The notes beneath the pieces were generated by a model. It was not told the DNA's origin. It saw only the letters and a list, made by a program, of their open reading frames with translations, and searched no databases. Below are positions 7,305 through 15,975 of a stretch of 32,724 bases of DNA, in pieces. The stretch lies in the NCBI GenBank assembly GCA_020433805.1, contig JAGRBZ010000045.1, positions 1 through 32,724 on the forward strand. The letters run 5' to 3'. The stretch is from Anaerolineae bacterium. GTDB taxonomy: Bacteria > Chloroflexota > Anaerolineae > 4572-78 > J111. Positions within the stretch are counted from its first letter, which is position 1; each line of letters begins with the position of its first letter. A program made the position numbers and the translations under genes.

Positions 7305-7526
7305 CTAAAAAGGGTAGACGCTATATTTGTCATTTGCGGCGTTTTTGTCGGCGGTCCATGCTTGTAAATAGGCTTCTGCCTGCGCCTTGGCCGTACTTTC
7401 GGCCTCGTCTTTTGAAGCACCCTTAACGGTCATTTCCCACTCTTGCCCGTTCCATTCAAAAAATGCCTGAGCGATGTACTCTCCGGCAACTTCTTGATCA
7501 TTGACGTAAATTTCAACCAATTGCAT
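7305..7526 (-). CDS. Small hypothetical soluble protein, 73 residues
   Basis: Starts MQLVEIYVNDQEVAGEY and continues with FFEWNGQEWEMTVKG and an alanine/lysine-rich helix (DEAESTAKAQAEAYLQAW). The shape is a beta-rich front half followed by a long helix, as in small DUF-type proteins. No family is recognised. The start is taken at ATG 7526-7524, where GGAG lies 11 bases upstream; the longer frame to 7592 has an unlikely hydrophobic lead and no better ribosome site. It is directly upstream of the HisN-like gene. Confidence 0.65.
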   Translation of the reverse strand: MQLVEIYVNDQEVAGEYIAQAFFEWNGQEWEMTVKGASKDEAESTAKAQAEAYLQAWTADKNAANDKYSVYPF

Positions 7527-7614
7527 CGCTTTGCCAACTCCATAAAATCTATGGGATTTAAGGATGTAAATTGTTAGGCAGAATTTTACCACGGTTCCAA
7601 AGGGCGAGCAATCG

Positions 7615-7818
7615 TTATGCTTCGTGCAAAAACGGGGATGTGGGGGTAGGGAGAAAACGCGCGGGGCGGCTGTAGCTGTGCAAAATAGGCCAAACCAGGC
7701 TCGCCAACATAGTAATAACGAGCAAGAAGAGAATGATCATCGTCAACAGCGAAGGACGTCCATTATCCGGTTCTTCATCATCAAACAGGTCGGGGTTGTC
7801 ATCAAAAGGTTGGGTCAT
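7615..7818 (-). CDS. Small single-helix membrane protein, 67 residues
   Basis: MTQPFDDNPDLFDDEEPDNG is a strongly acidic cytosolic lead, followed by one hydrophobic helix at about residues 24-46 (MIILFLLVITMLASLVWPIL) and a short Arg/Pro tail. The acidic-then-helix plan is coherent and makes a real gene more likely than chance, but no family is recognised and the ribosome site is weak. It lies 88 bases upstream of the next leftward gene, so shared transcription is possible. Confidence 0.55.
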   Translation of the reverse strand: MTQPFDDNPDLFDDEEPDNGRPSLLTMIILFLLVITMLASLVWPILHSYSRPARFLPTPTSPFLHEA

Positions 7819-8154
7819 AGAAGAATAGCCTTTTGTCTCACATTTATGCTAACAGACAGTATAGCATACCCGTTTGACCCTGACAATATAAAGATTTGGG
7901 TGATTATACTGAAATCAAATTGAAATCGAAACTTTTAGTTCCTCTGGCGGGCGAGGCAACGTCATTGAACGATCTGTCATGTACGGATGATTCGTTAACG
8001 TTGCCATCACCCCTACCGACCATTCTCTTGGAAAGTTCTGGTTTCATTATGATATTAGTATAGTTGGATGGATGGATGGCTCGTTGGCTGGTGGGACAAA
8101 GGTTACGCATCGACTCAGCTATTTGATAAATTTCTACAGGCGAGACAAAATTTT

Positions 8155-8225
8155 GGATGCAGATAAACGCTGAGTTTCTCAGATAAAAATAAAAAATCAG
8201 TGTTCATCTGCGTTCATCTGCGTCC
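8155..8225. repeat. Hairpin with repeated ATCTGCG words
   Basis: GCAGATAAACGCTGA (8159-8173) opposes TCAGTGTTCATCTGC (8197-8211) with 13 of 15 pairs, and GTTCATCTGCG is then repeated in tandem to 8222. It resembles intergenic words of the form TTCATCTGCG seen scattered in many environmental bacterial genomes. The rest of 7819-8264 shows no gene, only a GGAT tandem near 8066-8078. Confidence 0.55.
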
Positions 8226-8264
8226 TAATTCTCTTGCCGGTTTGAGGCGAAGCTTCTTAGCTTA

Positions 8265-9101
8265 TTACAGATGATCGCGCCAGGAGTATTCGGGATTGTA
8301 GCTGAGAAGCTGGCGGGCTTTGTCGATAGCCAGCAACGTTTCAAAATCGCCGACGCCTTCACGGAGAGGGACATCGGGAAAAACAGCGGCCATCAGTTCG
8401 GAATTAGGTCGGTCCATTACAGTGTCGGCAGCGGCGATGATGAAGGCTTCCGCACCTTGAATGTCGGCCTCAAGGCCCAGGCGGCAGCTTTGCGCTACAT
8501 CGCGAGCATCAACATAGCCCCATAGGTTCCACTTGCGCAGGCGGGGGTTGTCCCAAAAGCCGGGAAAACGCTGGTAGTCGTCCGGCTCCATGATGTTTGA
8601 AAAGCGCAAGCCGATGAAGGGGACACCGCTCCAGCGGTTGAACTGTCGGGCCATCTCCTCGCTTAGCACTTTGGAAACAGCGTAGCTCGACTCAGGGTAA
8701 AGCGGATGATCCTCGTCGATGGGTGCGTAGGCGGGCTGTTCACTATCAAAGGGCAAGCCCAGAGTGGTCTCGCTCGAAGCCCAGACGACTCGCTGCAAGC
8801 CCAACCCGATTGCCGCGCTGAAGAGGTTATAGGTGCTGGTCATATTGACTCGAAAAGTGGTCTCTTCGGTTTGCAAGCCGGGGGCCGGAATGGCAGCCAA
8901 GTGCACCACGGCGTCCGCTCCGTGCAGCACCTCCATCGCCTGGCCCAGTTCGGTCAGGTCGGCTTTGAGAAAAGGGGCCAACGACTCGCGTGGGGGCGTT
9001 AAATCAACATTTAAGACCTCGTAGTTGTGCTCGACCAGATCGCGCACGACGGCTCGACCGGCTTTACCACTGCCGCCGGTTACTATAATTTTTTTAAGCA
9101 T
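8265..9101 (-). CDS. NAD-dependent epimerase/dehydratase (extended SDR)
   Basis: A 278-residue extended short-chain dehydrogenase/reductase. The N-terminal Rossmann fold shows VTGGSGKAG (7-15), the adenine-site Asp in NVDL, and VVHLAAIP (65-72). The catalytic residues are Tyr140 and Lys144 in SYAVSK with Ser109/Ser110 in WASSET. The C-terminal part (RFSN, NLWGYVDARDVAQ) is the substrate-binding region. It should be active, probably on a nucleotide sugar or sugar acid; uronate dehydrogenase-like function is possible given length, but I cannot fix the substrate. A strong ribosome site AAAGGAG precedes ATG 9101-9099 by nine bases. Remnants of sugar-uptake and arabinoside-cleaving genes upstream suggest it once belonged to a carbohydrate locus. 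Confidence 0.9.
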   Translation of the reverse strand: MLKKIIVTGGSGKAGRAVVRDLVEHNYEVLNVDLTPPRESLAPFLKADLTELGQAMEVLHGADAVVHLAAIPAPGLQTEETTFRVNMTSTYNLFSAAIGLGLQRVVWASSETTLGLPFDSEQPAYAPIDEDHPLYPESSYAVSKVLSEEMARQFNRWSGVPFIGLRFSNIMEPDDYQRFPGFWDNPRLRKWNLWGYVDARDVAQSCRLGLEADIQGAEAFIIAAADTVMDRPNSELMAAVFPDVPLREGVGDFETLLAIDKARQLLSYNPEYSWRDHL

Positions 9102-9145
9102 AGTACATCACTCCTTTGGAAAGTACGGCTCTGCGCAATAGGGCA

Positions 9146-9194
9146 ACAAAGCTTACTTCATCTTACTTTTACTTGTGAACAAAGCAAGCTTTGT
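9146..9194. repeat. Three-arm ACAAAGC inverted repeat
   Basis: ACAAAGCTT (9146-9154) is the exact inverse of AAGCTTTGT (9186-9194). The right side is itself an exact hairpin, ACAAAGC (9179-9185) with GCTTTGT (9188-9194). It lies between the pseudogene stop and the epimerase start, all leftward, and may be the old terminator of the decayed locus. Confidence 0.5.
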
Positions 9195-9205
9195 CGCTCC
9201 GATTG

Positions 9206-9472
9206 TTAGCTTTCCAGCCGGAAAGTGAGTGCCGTTACGGCAAGCGGAGGCAAGGTGATCACCGCTTGCCCGTCGCTGATTTCCACAGCTTGGAAGGGTT
9301 GGGCCGTGACCAAATTGGGCTGCTCGTAGGAGTTGGCCGCTTTGGGATCGGGGCCGGTGATGCCGACCGCCAGCGGATACATTTCCTCGCTGCGCATGAC
9401 GATGAGCGGCCACAGCAGATCGTTCCAGTCGCTCGAAAATGAAGAGGCTTGTAAAACTATACGGTGATACAC
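9206..9472 (-). pseudogene. Chimeric remnant: sugar ABC permease fragment fused to arabinofuranosidase C-terminus
   Basis: This 88-codon frame joins two unrelated families. Residues about 14-37 (SDWNDLLWPLIVMRSEEMYP, then LAVGI; bases about 9362-9433) match the late segment of MalG-type carbohydrate ABC permeases. Residues about 38-88 (TGPDPKAANSYEQPNLV, then VITLPPLAVTALTFRLES; bases 9209-9361) match the C-terminal beta domain of family 51-type alpha-L-arabinofuranosidases. Neither is complete and a natural protein with this fusion is implausible, so I read it as what is left after a deletion inside a sugar-utilisation locus. The frame has stayed open across the join. It ends close to where the AT-rich kinase/flagellar block begins. 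Confidence 0.7.
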
Positions 9473-9542
9473 ATTTTGTGTAATATATGGTACAGTAAAA
9501 TAGCGTCAGTTTATTCTACCAATTATAAAAACGGGTGAGATT

Positions 9543-12194
9543 TTGTTAACCGCAGAACATGAACAGCGCCTCTTAGCCGAAACTCTAACTGAGGCCACCT
9601 TAGCCATTGCTTCACAAACCAACTTAAATGCCATTCTCGATGAAATCTTGCGTCAAATACAGCGTCTTGTCCCATACAGGGCGGCGCATATTATGTTATT
9701 AGAAGGCGATAAATTACGCATAGGCTCTTGGCAAGGCTACCGTGTTTTTGATAGCGAAAAGCATATCGCGAACTTGGTCCAGCCATTAGCTAATTTCCCT
9801 CTTGAGATCGAGGCTATCCAGACAAAAAAACCCTTAATTATCTCCGATACCCGTCAAGAGAAACGGTGGATAGTCCATGAAGAAACTGCTTGGGTGAGAT
9901 CGCATCTAGTCCTGCCCATTTTTTTGGGAGACCATGTTTTTGGTTTGCTTCGACTGGACTCTGAAAAAGTGAATATGTTTTCCACAAAAGATTTGGATAG
10001 ACTACAGCCGTTAGCAAATGCAGCTGCGATTGGGTTAGAAAATGCTCGCCTGTTTGCCCAAGCTCAGCAAGAAATTGCCGAGCGTAAACAAGCAGAGCAG
10101 GCACTTCAACACCATAATAAACAACTTGAACAACTAAACAAAGCTAGCCAAACATTTAATTCTACGCTTGATTTAGATCAAGTACTTACAGCTCTATTAC
10201 AAGAGGTACGCGATCTATTAAACATAACAGCGGGTTCAGTGTGGCTGACTGACTCTGAGACAGCTGAATTGGTTTGCCAACAAGCTACCGATCCAGAAAC
10301 AAAATCTGTCCGTTTCCGTCGTTTGCCATATGGGAAAGGTATTGTAGGTTGGGTAGTTCAACACGGTGAGAGCATAATTATCTCGGACACGCGCACCGAT
10401 GAACGCCATTACAAAGGCATAGATGAGGAGATAGGTGTAGAGATGCGCTCCATCTTAAGTGTTCCTCTCCGAATAAAACGAAGAGTTATCGGGGTTCTCC
10501 AAGTGGTAGACACTGAGCCAAATCGTTTTGACAAGAAAGATCAGGCTTTGCTAGAACCCCTTGCTGTAACGGCAACTATTGCAGTTGAGAATGCACGATT
10601 ATTTGAGCAAGCTCAGCAAGAAATTGCCGAGCGCAAACGGGCCGAAGAAGAATTACAGCTCCGTAATCGCCAAATGCAGCGATTAACCACGGCAATCGAG
10701 CAATCGGTTGAAAGCGTTATCATAACTGACACAAAAGGAGCCATTCTTTATGTCAACTCTGCTTTCGAACGCATTTCTGGTTATAGTCGTGCTGAAGCAG
10801 TTAACAAAAAATTAGGCCAACTTATCAGAAGCGGGGAACAGGACGACTCTGTTTATCGAGAAATATGGTCTACGATTAGCGCGGGTAAAGTATGGCACGG
10901 GCGTCTTATTAACCGCAAGAAAGACGGCACGCTTTATACTGATGAAGCAGTAATTAGTCCTGTTCGCAATGAGCACGGCAAAGTTATTAACTACGTCAGT
11001 GTTCAACGAGATGTCACACGAGAACTGCAACTAGAAGAGCAATATCATCAAGCCCAAAAAATGCAGGCAATTGGTTTATTAGCCGGCGGTGTAGCTCATG
11101 ATTTTAACAACCTACTAACCCCAATCAGAGGTTATGCCGAAATGATAGAAATAGAACTACCGACAGAACAGGAAGAATTAAAAGAGTTAGCGCATAAAAT
11201 TCAAGAAGTTAGTTTGCAGGCTGCCACTTTAGTTAAACAGCTACTCATTTTTAGCCGCAAACAAATGACAAGTCTCAAGGTCGTAAATTTAAATAGCGTA
11301 GTAGATAATATTAGTCAGCTACTGGAGCGCTTAATAGAGGAACACATCGAGGTAAAAACGAATCTGTCACCCGAACTTTGGTCAGTAAAAGTTGACCCAA
11401 CTCAAATAGAACAAGTGATCGTTAATTTAGCTGTAAATGCTCGCGATGCTATGCCTGAAGGTGGTAAATTGACAATTGAGACTAAGAATACCGTAATTGA
11501 TGACAGTTATACAGCTTCTCACTTGGAAGTCGAACAAGGAGAATATGTCCAACTATCTGTCAGCGACAACGGAGTCGGTATGAGTAAAGACCTACAAATG
11601 CGCATTTTCGAGCCATTTTTTACCACAAAAGAGGAGGGTAAAGGGACTGGTTTAGGTCTAGCTACAGTTTTTGGCATCATCAAGCAAAATGGAGGACATA
11701 TTTGGGTATATAGCGAACTTGGGCAAGGCTCAATTTTTAAGGTTTACTTACCTCGTTCTACAGAAAAAGCTTCGGACTCTCCTCAAGAAAAAAGACCTGT
11801 TAAAAGTTTAGTCGGAGGCACCGAAACTATTTTAGTTGTAGAAGACGAACCATCGGTTCGAAATCTCGCTAAATTTGTATTAGGAAAACAAGGTTATAAA
11901 ATACTTGAGGCTTCTGACGGTGTGGAGGCACTACGTATAACTCAGGAATATAGTGGTAAAATTCATCTATTGTTAACAGATACAGTGATGCCAAAAATGG
12001 GGGGTCAAGCTTTGGTCGATCAATTTAGGGTCGTGAGCCCTGACACAAAAATCTTGCTCACTTCAGGTTATACAGGTAAAGCCAATAGCCATAATGACAA
12101 CTTCGTTAACATAAATATCGCTTTCATTCCAAAACCTTTTTCTGCTGTAGAGTTAGTTCAAATGATTCGAGCTGTGTTAGATGATGAAAAATAA
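9543..12194 (+). CDS. Hybrid sensor histidine kinase (GAF-GAF-PAS-HisKA-HATPase-REC)
   Basis: An 883-residue soluble hybrid kinase. Order: GAF 1 (about 12-172), coiled linker, GAF 2 (about 200-352), coiled linker, PAS (about 375-495), dimerisation/phosphoacceptor domain with GGVAHDFNNLL (His519), ATPase domain with N-box NLAVNARDAM (Asn632), SDNGVGM and GTGLGLA, then a receiver with Asp768, Glu769, phosphoacceptor Asp813 (LLTDTVMPKMGG) and Lys864. No membrane segment is seen, so it senses a cytosolic signal through GAF/PAS. The start is TTG 9543 after GGGTGAG; no ATG fits and a stop lies at 9501. It converges on fliH with only eight bases between stops and shares the AT-rich composition of the flagellar genes. 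No partner regulator or phosphotransfer protein is in the window. Confidence 0.93.
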   Translation: MLTAEHEQRLLAETLTEATLAIASQTNLNAILDEILRQIQRLVPYRAAHIMLLEGDKLRIGSWQGYRVFDSEKHIANLVQPLANFPLEIEAIQTKKPLIISDTRQEKRWIVHEETAWVRSHLVLPIFLGDHVFGLLRLDSEKVNMFSTKDLDRLQPLANAAAIGLENARLFAQAQQEIAERKQAEQALQHHNKQLEQLNKASQTFNSTLDLDQVLTALLQEVRDLLNITAGSVWLTDSETAELVCQQATDPETKSVRFRRLPYGKGIVGWVVQHGESIIISDTRTDERHYKGIDEEIGVEMRSILSVPLRIKRRVIGVLQVVDTEPNRFDKKDQALLEPLAVTATIAVENARLFEQAQQEIAERKRAEEELQLRNRQMQRLTTAIEQSVESVIITDTKGAILYVNSAFERISGYSRAEAVNKKLGQLIRSGEQDDSVYREIWSTISAGKVWHGRLINRKKDGTLYTDEAVISPVRNEHGKVINYVSVQRDVTRELQLEEQYHQAQKMQAIGLLAGGVAHDFNNLLTPIRGYAEMIEIELPTEQEELKELAHKIQEVSLQAATLVKQLLIFSRKQMTSLKVVNLNSVVDNISQLLERLIEEHIEVKTNLSPELWSVKVDPTQIEQVIVNLAVNARDAMPEGGKLTIETKNTVIDDSYTASHLEVEQGEYVQLSVSDNGVGMSKDLQMRIFEPFFTTKEEGKGTGLGLATVFGIIKQNGGHIWVYSELGQGSIFKVYLPRSTEKASDSPQEKRPVKSLVGGTETILVVEDEPSVRNLAKFVLGKQGYKILEASDGVEALRITQEYSGKIHLLLTDTVMPKMGGQALVDQFRVVSPDTKILLTSGYTGKANSHNDNFVNINIAFIPKPFSAVELVQMIRAVLDDEK

Positions 12195-12202
12195 TTGTTT
12201 TA

Positions 12203-12922
12203 TTATCTCTTGCTGTAAGTTTCGAAGGCACTAGTAACTTCTGCCAGCTGAGACTCGATCTGAGCATCTACAACGCCTCCATTAACCTCAATGAGGCAAC
12301 CACCTCGTCTGACTCGTTTGTCAGCTACTAATTGCCAAGCATTGTCTGGGCTTTGAAATGAAGGAATGGCTTCCCACAAAGGCTCAAGAATTTCATGATC
12401 TTGCGGATTCACTTTAATAGAGCAAGCACCTTGAATATCAGCTGCCTCAATAGCTTGAACAACAATATCAGAGATAACTTTTGGGTTCACAGTAAGCTCT
12501 TTACCAATAATTTTTTCAGCAATAGCTATAGCAAGATGTTCGATTTCGGTTTGGCTATCTTTTAAGAGCAATATTTTTGCTTCCACCGCTGCTTGAGCCA
12601 AATTATGGACTGTTGTTAGGGAGTTGGCCAACTTTTCTTCTACGTCGTGCTTTGCTTGGGCGTAGCCGGTCTCCCACCCCTCTTTTTGGGCTTCCTCTTT
12701 CCAAATTTCTATCTTCACCTCGGCTTGGTTGAGCATTTTCTCAACGTGTGCTTGTGCCTCTGCTATAAGATTAGAAGCATCTTCCTGTAAATTTTCTTCC
12801 GCAGCAGCGACGTTAGTATCAACAGGCTCAATCAGTTCAGGTAAATCAGGTAAAATAGGTGTTGATTTTACCGACACTATATTGTTAGCATCGAAATCAA
12901 CAGATTTAAGTATTTTAGCCAT
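12203..12922 (-). CDS. fliH: Flagellar assembly protein FliH
   Basis: A 239-residue FliH/SctL/YscL-family protein, the peripheral regulator of the flagellar export ATPase FliI and a link to the C-ring. It shows the expected plan: variable N-terminus, a long alanine/glutamate/glutamine coiled coil (about 40-130, with EIWKEEAQKEGWETGYAQAK), and a conserved C-terminal part including HLAIAIAEKIIGKEL and the final VRRGGCLIEVNGGVVDAQIE. It is the last gene of the leftward operon, 37 bases after fliG. The usual next gene, fliI, is absent; the operon instead meets the converging histidine kinase. The start ATG at 12922-12920 lacks a strong ribosome site. Confidence 0.92.
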   Translation of the reverse strand: MAKILKSVDFDANNIVSVKSTPILPDLPELIEPVDTNVAAAEENLQEDASNLIAEAQAHVEKMLNQAEVKIEIWKEEAQKEGWETGYAQAKHDVEEKLANSLTTVHNLAQAAVEAKILLLKDSQTEIEHLAIAIAEKIIGKELTVNPKVISDIVVQAIEAADIQGACSIKVNPQDHEILEPLWEAIPSFQSPDNAWQLVADKRVRRGGCLIEVNGGVVDAQIESQLAEVTSAFETYSKR

Positions 12923-12959
12923 ATAACTATTTGTTGTTCATCACGATATCATACGAATT

Positions 12960-13988
12960 TTAACTAATAACTTCATCTTGACCAGGACGAGAAATAACAA
13001 TTTCATCCGCTGTTTCCAGTTGCCGAATAATACCCACAATACGTTGTTGTGCTTCTTCTACATTGCGTAATCGTACCGGCCCCATAATACCCAGTTCTTC
13101 CTTAAGCAACTGCGCAGCACGTTTTGATAGGTTGCGGAAGATAAGATTCTTGACTTCTTCACTAGCACCTTTAAGGGCCAAAATTAAGTCTTTGTTATCT
13201 ACATCACGTAAAATGCGTTGAATAGCTCGATCGTCTAGAGTAATAATATTCTCAAAGATAAACATCTTTTGTCTAACTTCTTCAGCTACCTTGGGTTGAT
13301 TTTCATCCAGCGCATCCATGATAGCTTTTTCCGTACTGCGATCAACCTGATGTAATATACTTACCAATGAAGCGACCCCACCTGCACTGGCGTAATTTTG
13401 CTGCATCAACAGAGATGACAGTTTTCCTTTTACTCCCGCTTCTACATCCTTAATTACGTCAGGAGAAACCCGGTCCATTGCAGCAATACGACTTGCTACT
13501 TCACCTTGCAGACGTTCTTCAAAATTGGATAGCACACCTGCAGCTTTAGCAGCTTTTAGATAAGAGACAATCAAAGCAATAGTTTGAGGATGCTCATTTT
13601 TTAGCGAGTTGGCAATCTGAGCAGGATCAGCATCATCTAAAAAGTCAAAAGGTGCACCTTGAGAGCGCAATTTTACTCGATCCATAAACTCACGAGCTTT
13701 TTGGCTGCCAAGGGCGCGGGCTAACATGTCGCGAGCATACTCATAACCGCCAGCATCTAATCCCTCGCTAACAAATGACATATGATAACATTCTTCTAAC
13801 ACAGCCTCTTTTACCCCACTAGGAACACGTCCCATCTGAGCAATTTCATATGTCAAGGTTTCAATTTCTTCTTCTTCAAAGTGCTTGAGTACGTGCGAAG
13901 CAGCTTCTGGCCCTAAAGTGATTAGTAAGGCAGCAGCTTTTTGCTTACCAGTGAGATCTAAATTTTCATCATCCATTTTTGTGTCCAT
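12960..13988 (-). CDS. fliG: Flagellar motor switch protein FliG
   Basis: A 342-residue C-ring protein that binds the FliF ring and meets MotA to make torque. All three domains are present: N-terminal FliF-binding part (about 12-110, KQKAAALLITLGPEAASHVL), middle domain with EHPQTIALIVSYL (132-144), the MFIFENI stretch (242-248), and the C-terminal torque domain with DDRAIQRILRDVDNKDL and LSKRAAQLLKEEL, whose charged helix is intact. It overlaps the fliF stop by 20 bases, so translation is coupled. An alternative ATG four codons in (MDDENL) is possible. Length is normal. Confidence 0.97.
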   Translation of the reverse strand: MDTKMDDENLDLTGKQKAAALLITLGPEAASHVLKHFEEEEIETLTYEIAQMGRVPSGVKEAVLEECYHMSFVSEGLDAGGYEYARDMLARALGSQKAREFMDRVKLRSQGAPFDFLDDADPAQIANSLKNEHPQTIALIVSYLKAAKAAGVLSNFEERLQGEVASRIAAMDRVSPDVIKDVEAGVKGKLSSLLMQQNYASAGGVASLVSILHQVDRSTEKAIMDALDENQPKVAEEVRQKMFIFENIITLDDRAIQRILRDVDNKDLILALKGASEEVKNLIFRNLSKRAAQLLKEELGIMGPVRLRNVEEAQQRIVGIIRQLETADEIVISRPGQDEVIS

Positions 13989-15618
13989 CTTCTGCTAGCC
14001 AAAATTGAATAATTTGAGCAATTGCTTCTGGGCGATTCTTGGCTATCAACTGAAGTTGCCGTGACATTTGAGCTTTTTCAGCGGCAAGTTGTTGGTTGTC
14101 GTCGCGATTGAGCGGATCACCGAGACCTAGTATCGAACCATTGCTAAGCTGCTCACCATTGGATGCTTTGGTAACTTCTTCAAGTAATGCAGCCTGTGGA
14201 TCAGCGCCTTCAACTGTAATCTCAGGCTCAGGAGGCCTCAGGCTCCGCAGCAAGCTACGGACGACAAAGAAGAGTGCAACTAAAGCTATGGCAACGGCTA
14301 TCCATTGAGCTAACTGAAGATAAAACTCGCGCTTTTGAGCTGTCTCCAAAGCTGCCGCTTGTTCAACCTCGAATGTTCGATCAAAGGGTATACTATTGAC
14401 GGTTAACACATCACCTCGTGCCGGATTGATACCGGCTGCGGCAATGGTAGCTTGTTCTATGGCAGCAATAGTTTGGGTATCTGTTATATTATCTACCATC
14501 ACCGATACGGAAAGCTGTTCTACCTGTCCGGTAGCAGAGATAACTCTTGAGGTCGATCGAGAAACTTCATAATTAGTAGTAAGATCAAAACGCTGATACC
14601 CACTACCGTTAGTGCCGGTTATCTCTGTTTGAAATGTTGGAGCTTCATCCGGAACATTGGCGGCTACACCGGGGACGCCACCAGTAGTATCATCGGTTCC
14701 AGAGTAAGTTTCGCTAATCCGACGCGAACTACGCAAAACACCATCTTCTTCGCCAGGGAAAAAACGCTCAGTTTCAATCTGCACCTGATCCCAATTCATG
14801 TCAGCCGTTACTCTGACCACAGCTTTATCAGGACCAAGCACGTTTCTGAGCATTGATTCAATTCGCAACTCCATATCTCGCTCGAAGTTACGTTGCGATT
14901 CGACCTGGCTTGAGCTTAAAACCATAGAAGCCGTATTAGCCGAGACAGTCCCATCAGCCAATACATTTCCATTCATATCTACAATGGTTAGATTGTCAGG
15001 AGTAAGTCCTTCTACTGCGCTCGAAACCAAATGACTAATGGCTTGTACTTGTTCCTGGCCCAAACGCTGGCCCGACTCTAAATCAACCACTATTGAAGCG
15101 GTAGTAGGTTCCTCTTCCTCGCTAAATAAAGTAGGTTGGGGAATAACAATATGTACTCTGGCGGAACGAACGGACTTTAGGCTACTGATAGTTCGGGATA
15201 ATTCTCCTTCCAAAGCACGCTGATAATTAACCTGTTGAAGAAAATCGGTCATACCCAGGTTTGCATTATCAAATAATTCCATGCCAATGGCACCTTCGCC
15301 TGGCAAACCCTGGCTAGCTAACGCTAAACGAACTTCATGAACCTGGCTAGCTGGCACGCGAATAGTGCTGCCGTCATCATCAATTTCATAACTTATGTTA
15401 TTCTCTTTGAGATAATCCACAACAGCTGCAGCATCTTCTGTCTTCAAATCAGTGAAGGCAGCTGAATACTCTGGCGATTGCGCCCAGGTAAAAAAGAATA
15501 TTATGCCAGTTACGGCTGCTATCAAAAGAGCACCCAACCCAATCTTTCGGTTTAAGGAAAGCTGATTCCATATCTCGGCAGGTTTGGATTGGTTTGTGGA
15601 AACAAGTGACTGGTTCAC
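13969..15618 (-). CDS. fliF: Flagellar MS-ring protein FliF
   Basis: A 549-residue membrane protein that forms the MS ring, the base on which the motor and export gate assemble. Two membrane helices are seen at about residues 26-46 and 434-453, flanking the ring-building motifs (YLKENNISYEIDDDGSTI, then VRLALASQGLPGEGAIGMEL broken by motif boundaries, and ARVHIVIPQP). The C-terminal cytosolic tail ends RPEAIAQIIQFWLAED, the FliG-binding peptide. The start is GTG 15618-15616, with a weak ribosome site. It lies 25 bases after fliE. Length and motifs are normal. Confidence 0.96.
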   Translation of the reverse strand: MNQSLVSTNQSKPAEIWNQLSLNRKIGLGALLIAAVTGIIFFFTWAQSPEYSAAFTDLKTEDAAAVVDYLKENNISYEIDDDGSTIRVPASQVHEVRLALASQGLPGEGAIGMELFDNANLGMTDFLQQVNYQRALEGELSRTISSLKSVRSARVHIVIPQPTLFSEEEEPTTASIVVDLESGQRLGQEQVQAISHLVSSAVEGLTPDNLTIVDMNGNVLADGTVSANTASMVLSSSQVESQRNFERDMELRIESMLRNVLGPDKAVVRVTADMNWDQVQIETERFFPGEEDGVLRSSRRISETYSGTDDTTGGVPGVAANVPDEAPTFQTEITGTNGSGYQRFDLTTNYEVSRSTSRVISATGQVEQLSVSVMVDNITDTQTIAAIEQATIAAAGINPARGDVLTVNSIPFDRTFEVEQAAALETAQKREFYLQLAQWIAVAIALVALFFVVRSLLRSLRPPEPEITVEGADPQAALLEEVTKASNGEQLSNGSILGLGDPLNRDDNQQLAAEKAQMSRQLQLIAKNRPEAIAQIIQFWLAEDGHKNG

Positions 15619-15643
15619 GGGTTATATCCGATGATTCGGTTAT

Positions 15644-15949
15644 CTACACCTGCATTCGCATAATTTCTTGATATGCATCAACAATTTTGTTACGTACTTG
15701 TAATGCAAACCTAAAAGCAACATCTGCTTCTTGCATGGCAAGCATAACCTGGTGCAATTCAACATCCTCGCCAGCAGCTAAACTGGCTATAGCCTGATCG
15801 GCTGTGACTTCTTTTTGATTCAGACTATTGATGGCGTTGCTTAATATTTGTCCAAAGTTATCGATCATCGACACGGGTTGGCTGCCGGGTAATGTTGGAT
15901 TGTTTGGCTGGGTTATACTATTAACGCCTATTATAGGATCAATGGGCAT
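15644..15949 (-). CDS. fliE: Flagellar hook-basal body protein FliE
   Basis: A 101-residue rod-base protein that links the MS ring to the rod and is among the first export substrates. It has the family C-terminal part: VTADQAIASLAAGEDVELHQ, then VMLAMQEADVAFRFALQVRN and IVDAYQEIMRMQV. The start is set at ATG 15949-15947 (MPIDPIIG), because AGGAG (15961-15957) sits seven bases upstream. The GTG at 15964 actually overlaps this ribosome site and is not used. It is third in the leftward operon, separated from flgC by 108 bases that hold a strong hairpin. Confidence 0.93.
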   Translation of the reverse strand: MPIDPIIGVNSITQPNNPTLPGSQPVSMIDNFGQILSNAINSLNQKEVTADQAIASLAAGEDVELHQVMLAMQEADVAFRFALQVRNKIVDAYQEIMRMQV

Positions 15950-15975
15950 TTGATTACTCCTCACATAATCAGATG

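Noticed and set aside
7904..8110. 68-codon leftward frame in the gap before the epimerase gene
   Set aside because: No recognisable pattern, low-complexity GGAT tract inside, no ribosome site.
9501..9543. An earlier ATG or ATT start for the hybrid kinase
   Set aside because: Stop TAG at 9501 limits the frame, no ATG lies between, and ATT at 9540 is a very rare start; TTG 9543 after GGGTGAG is better.
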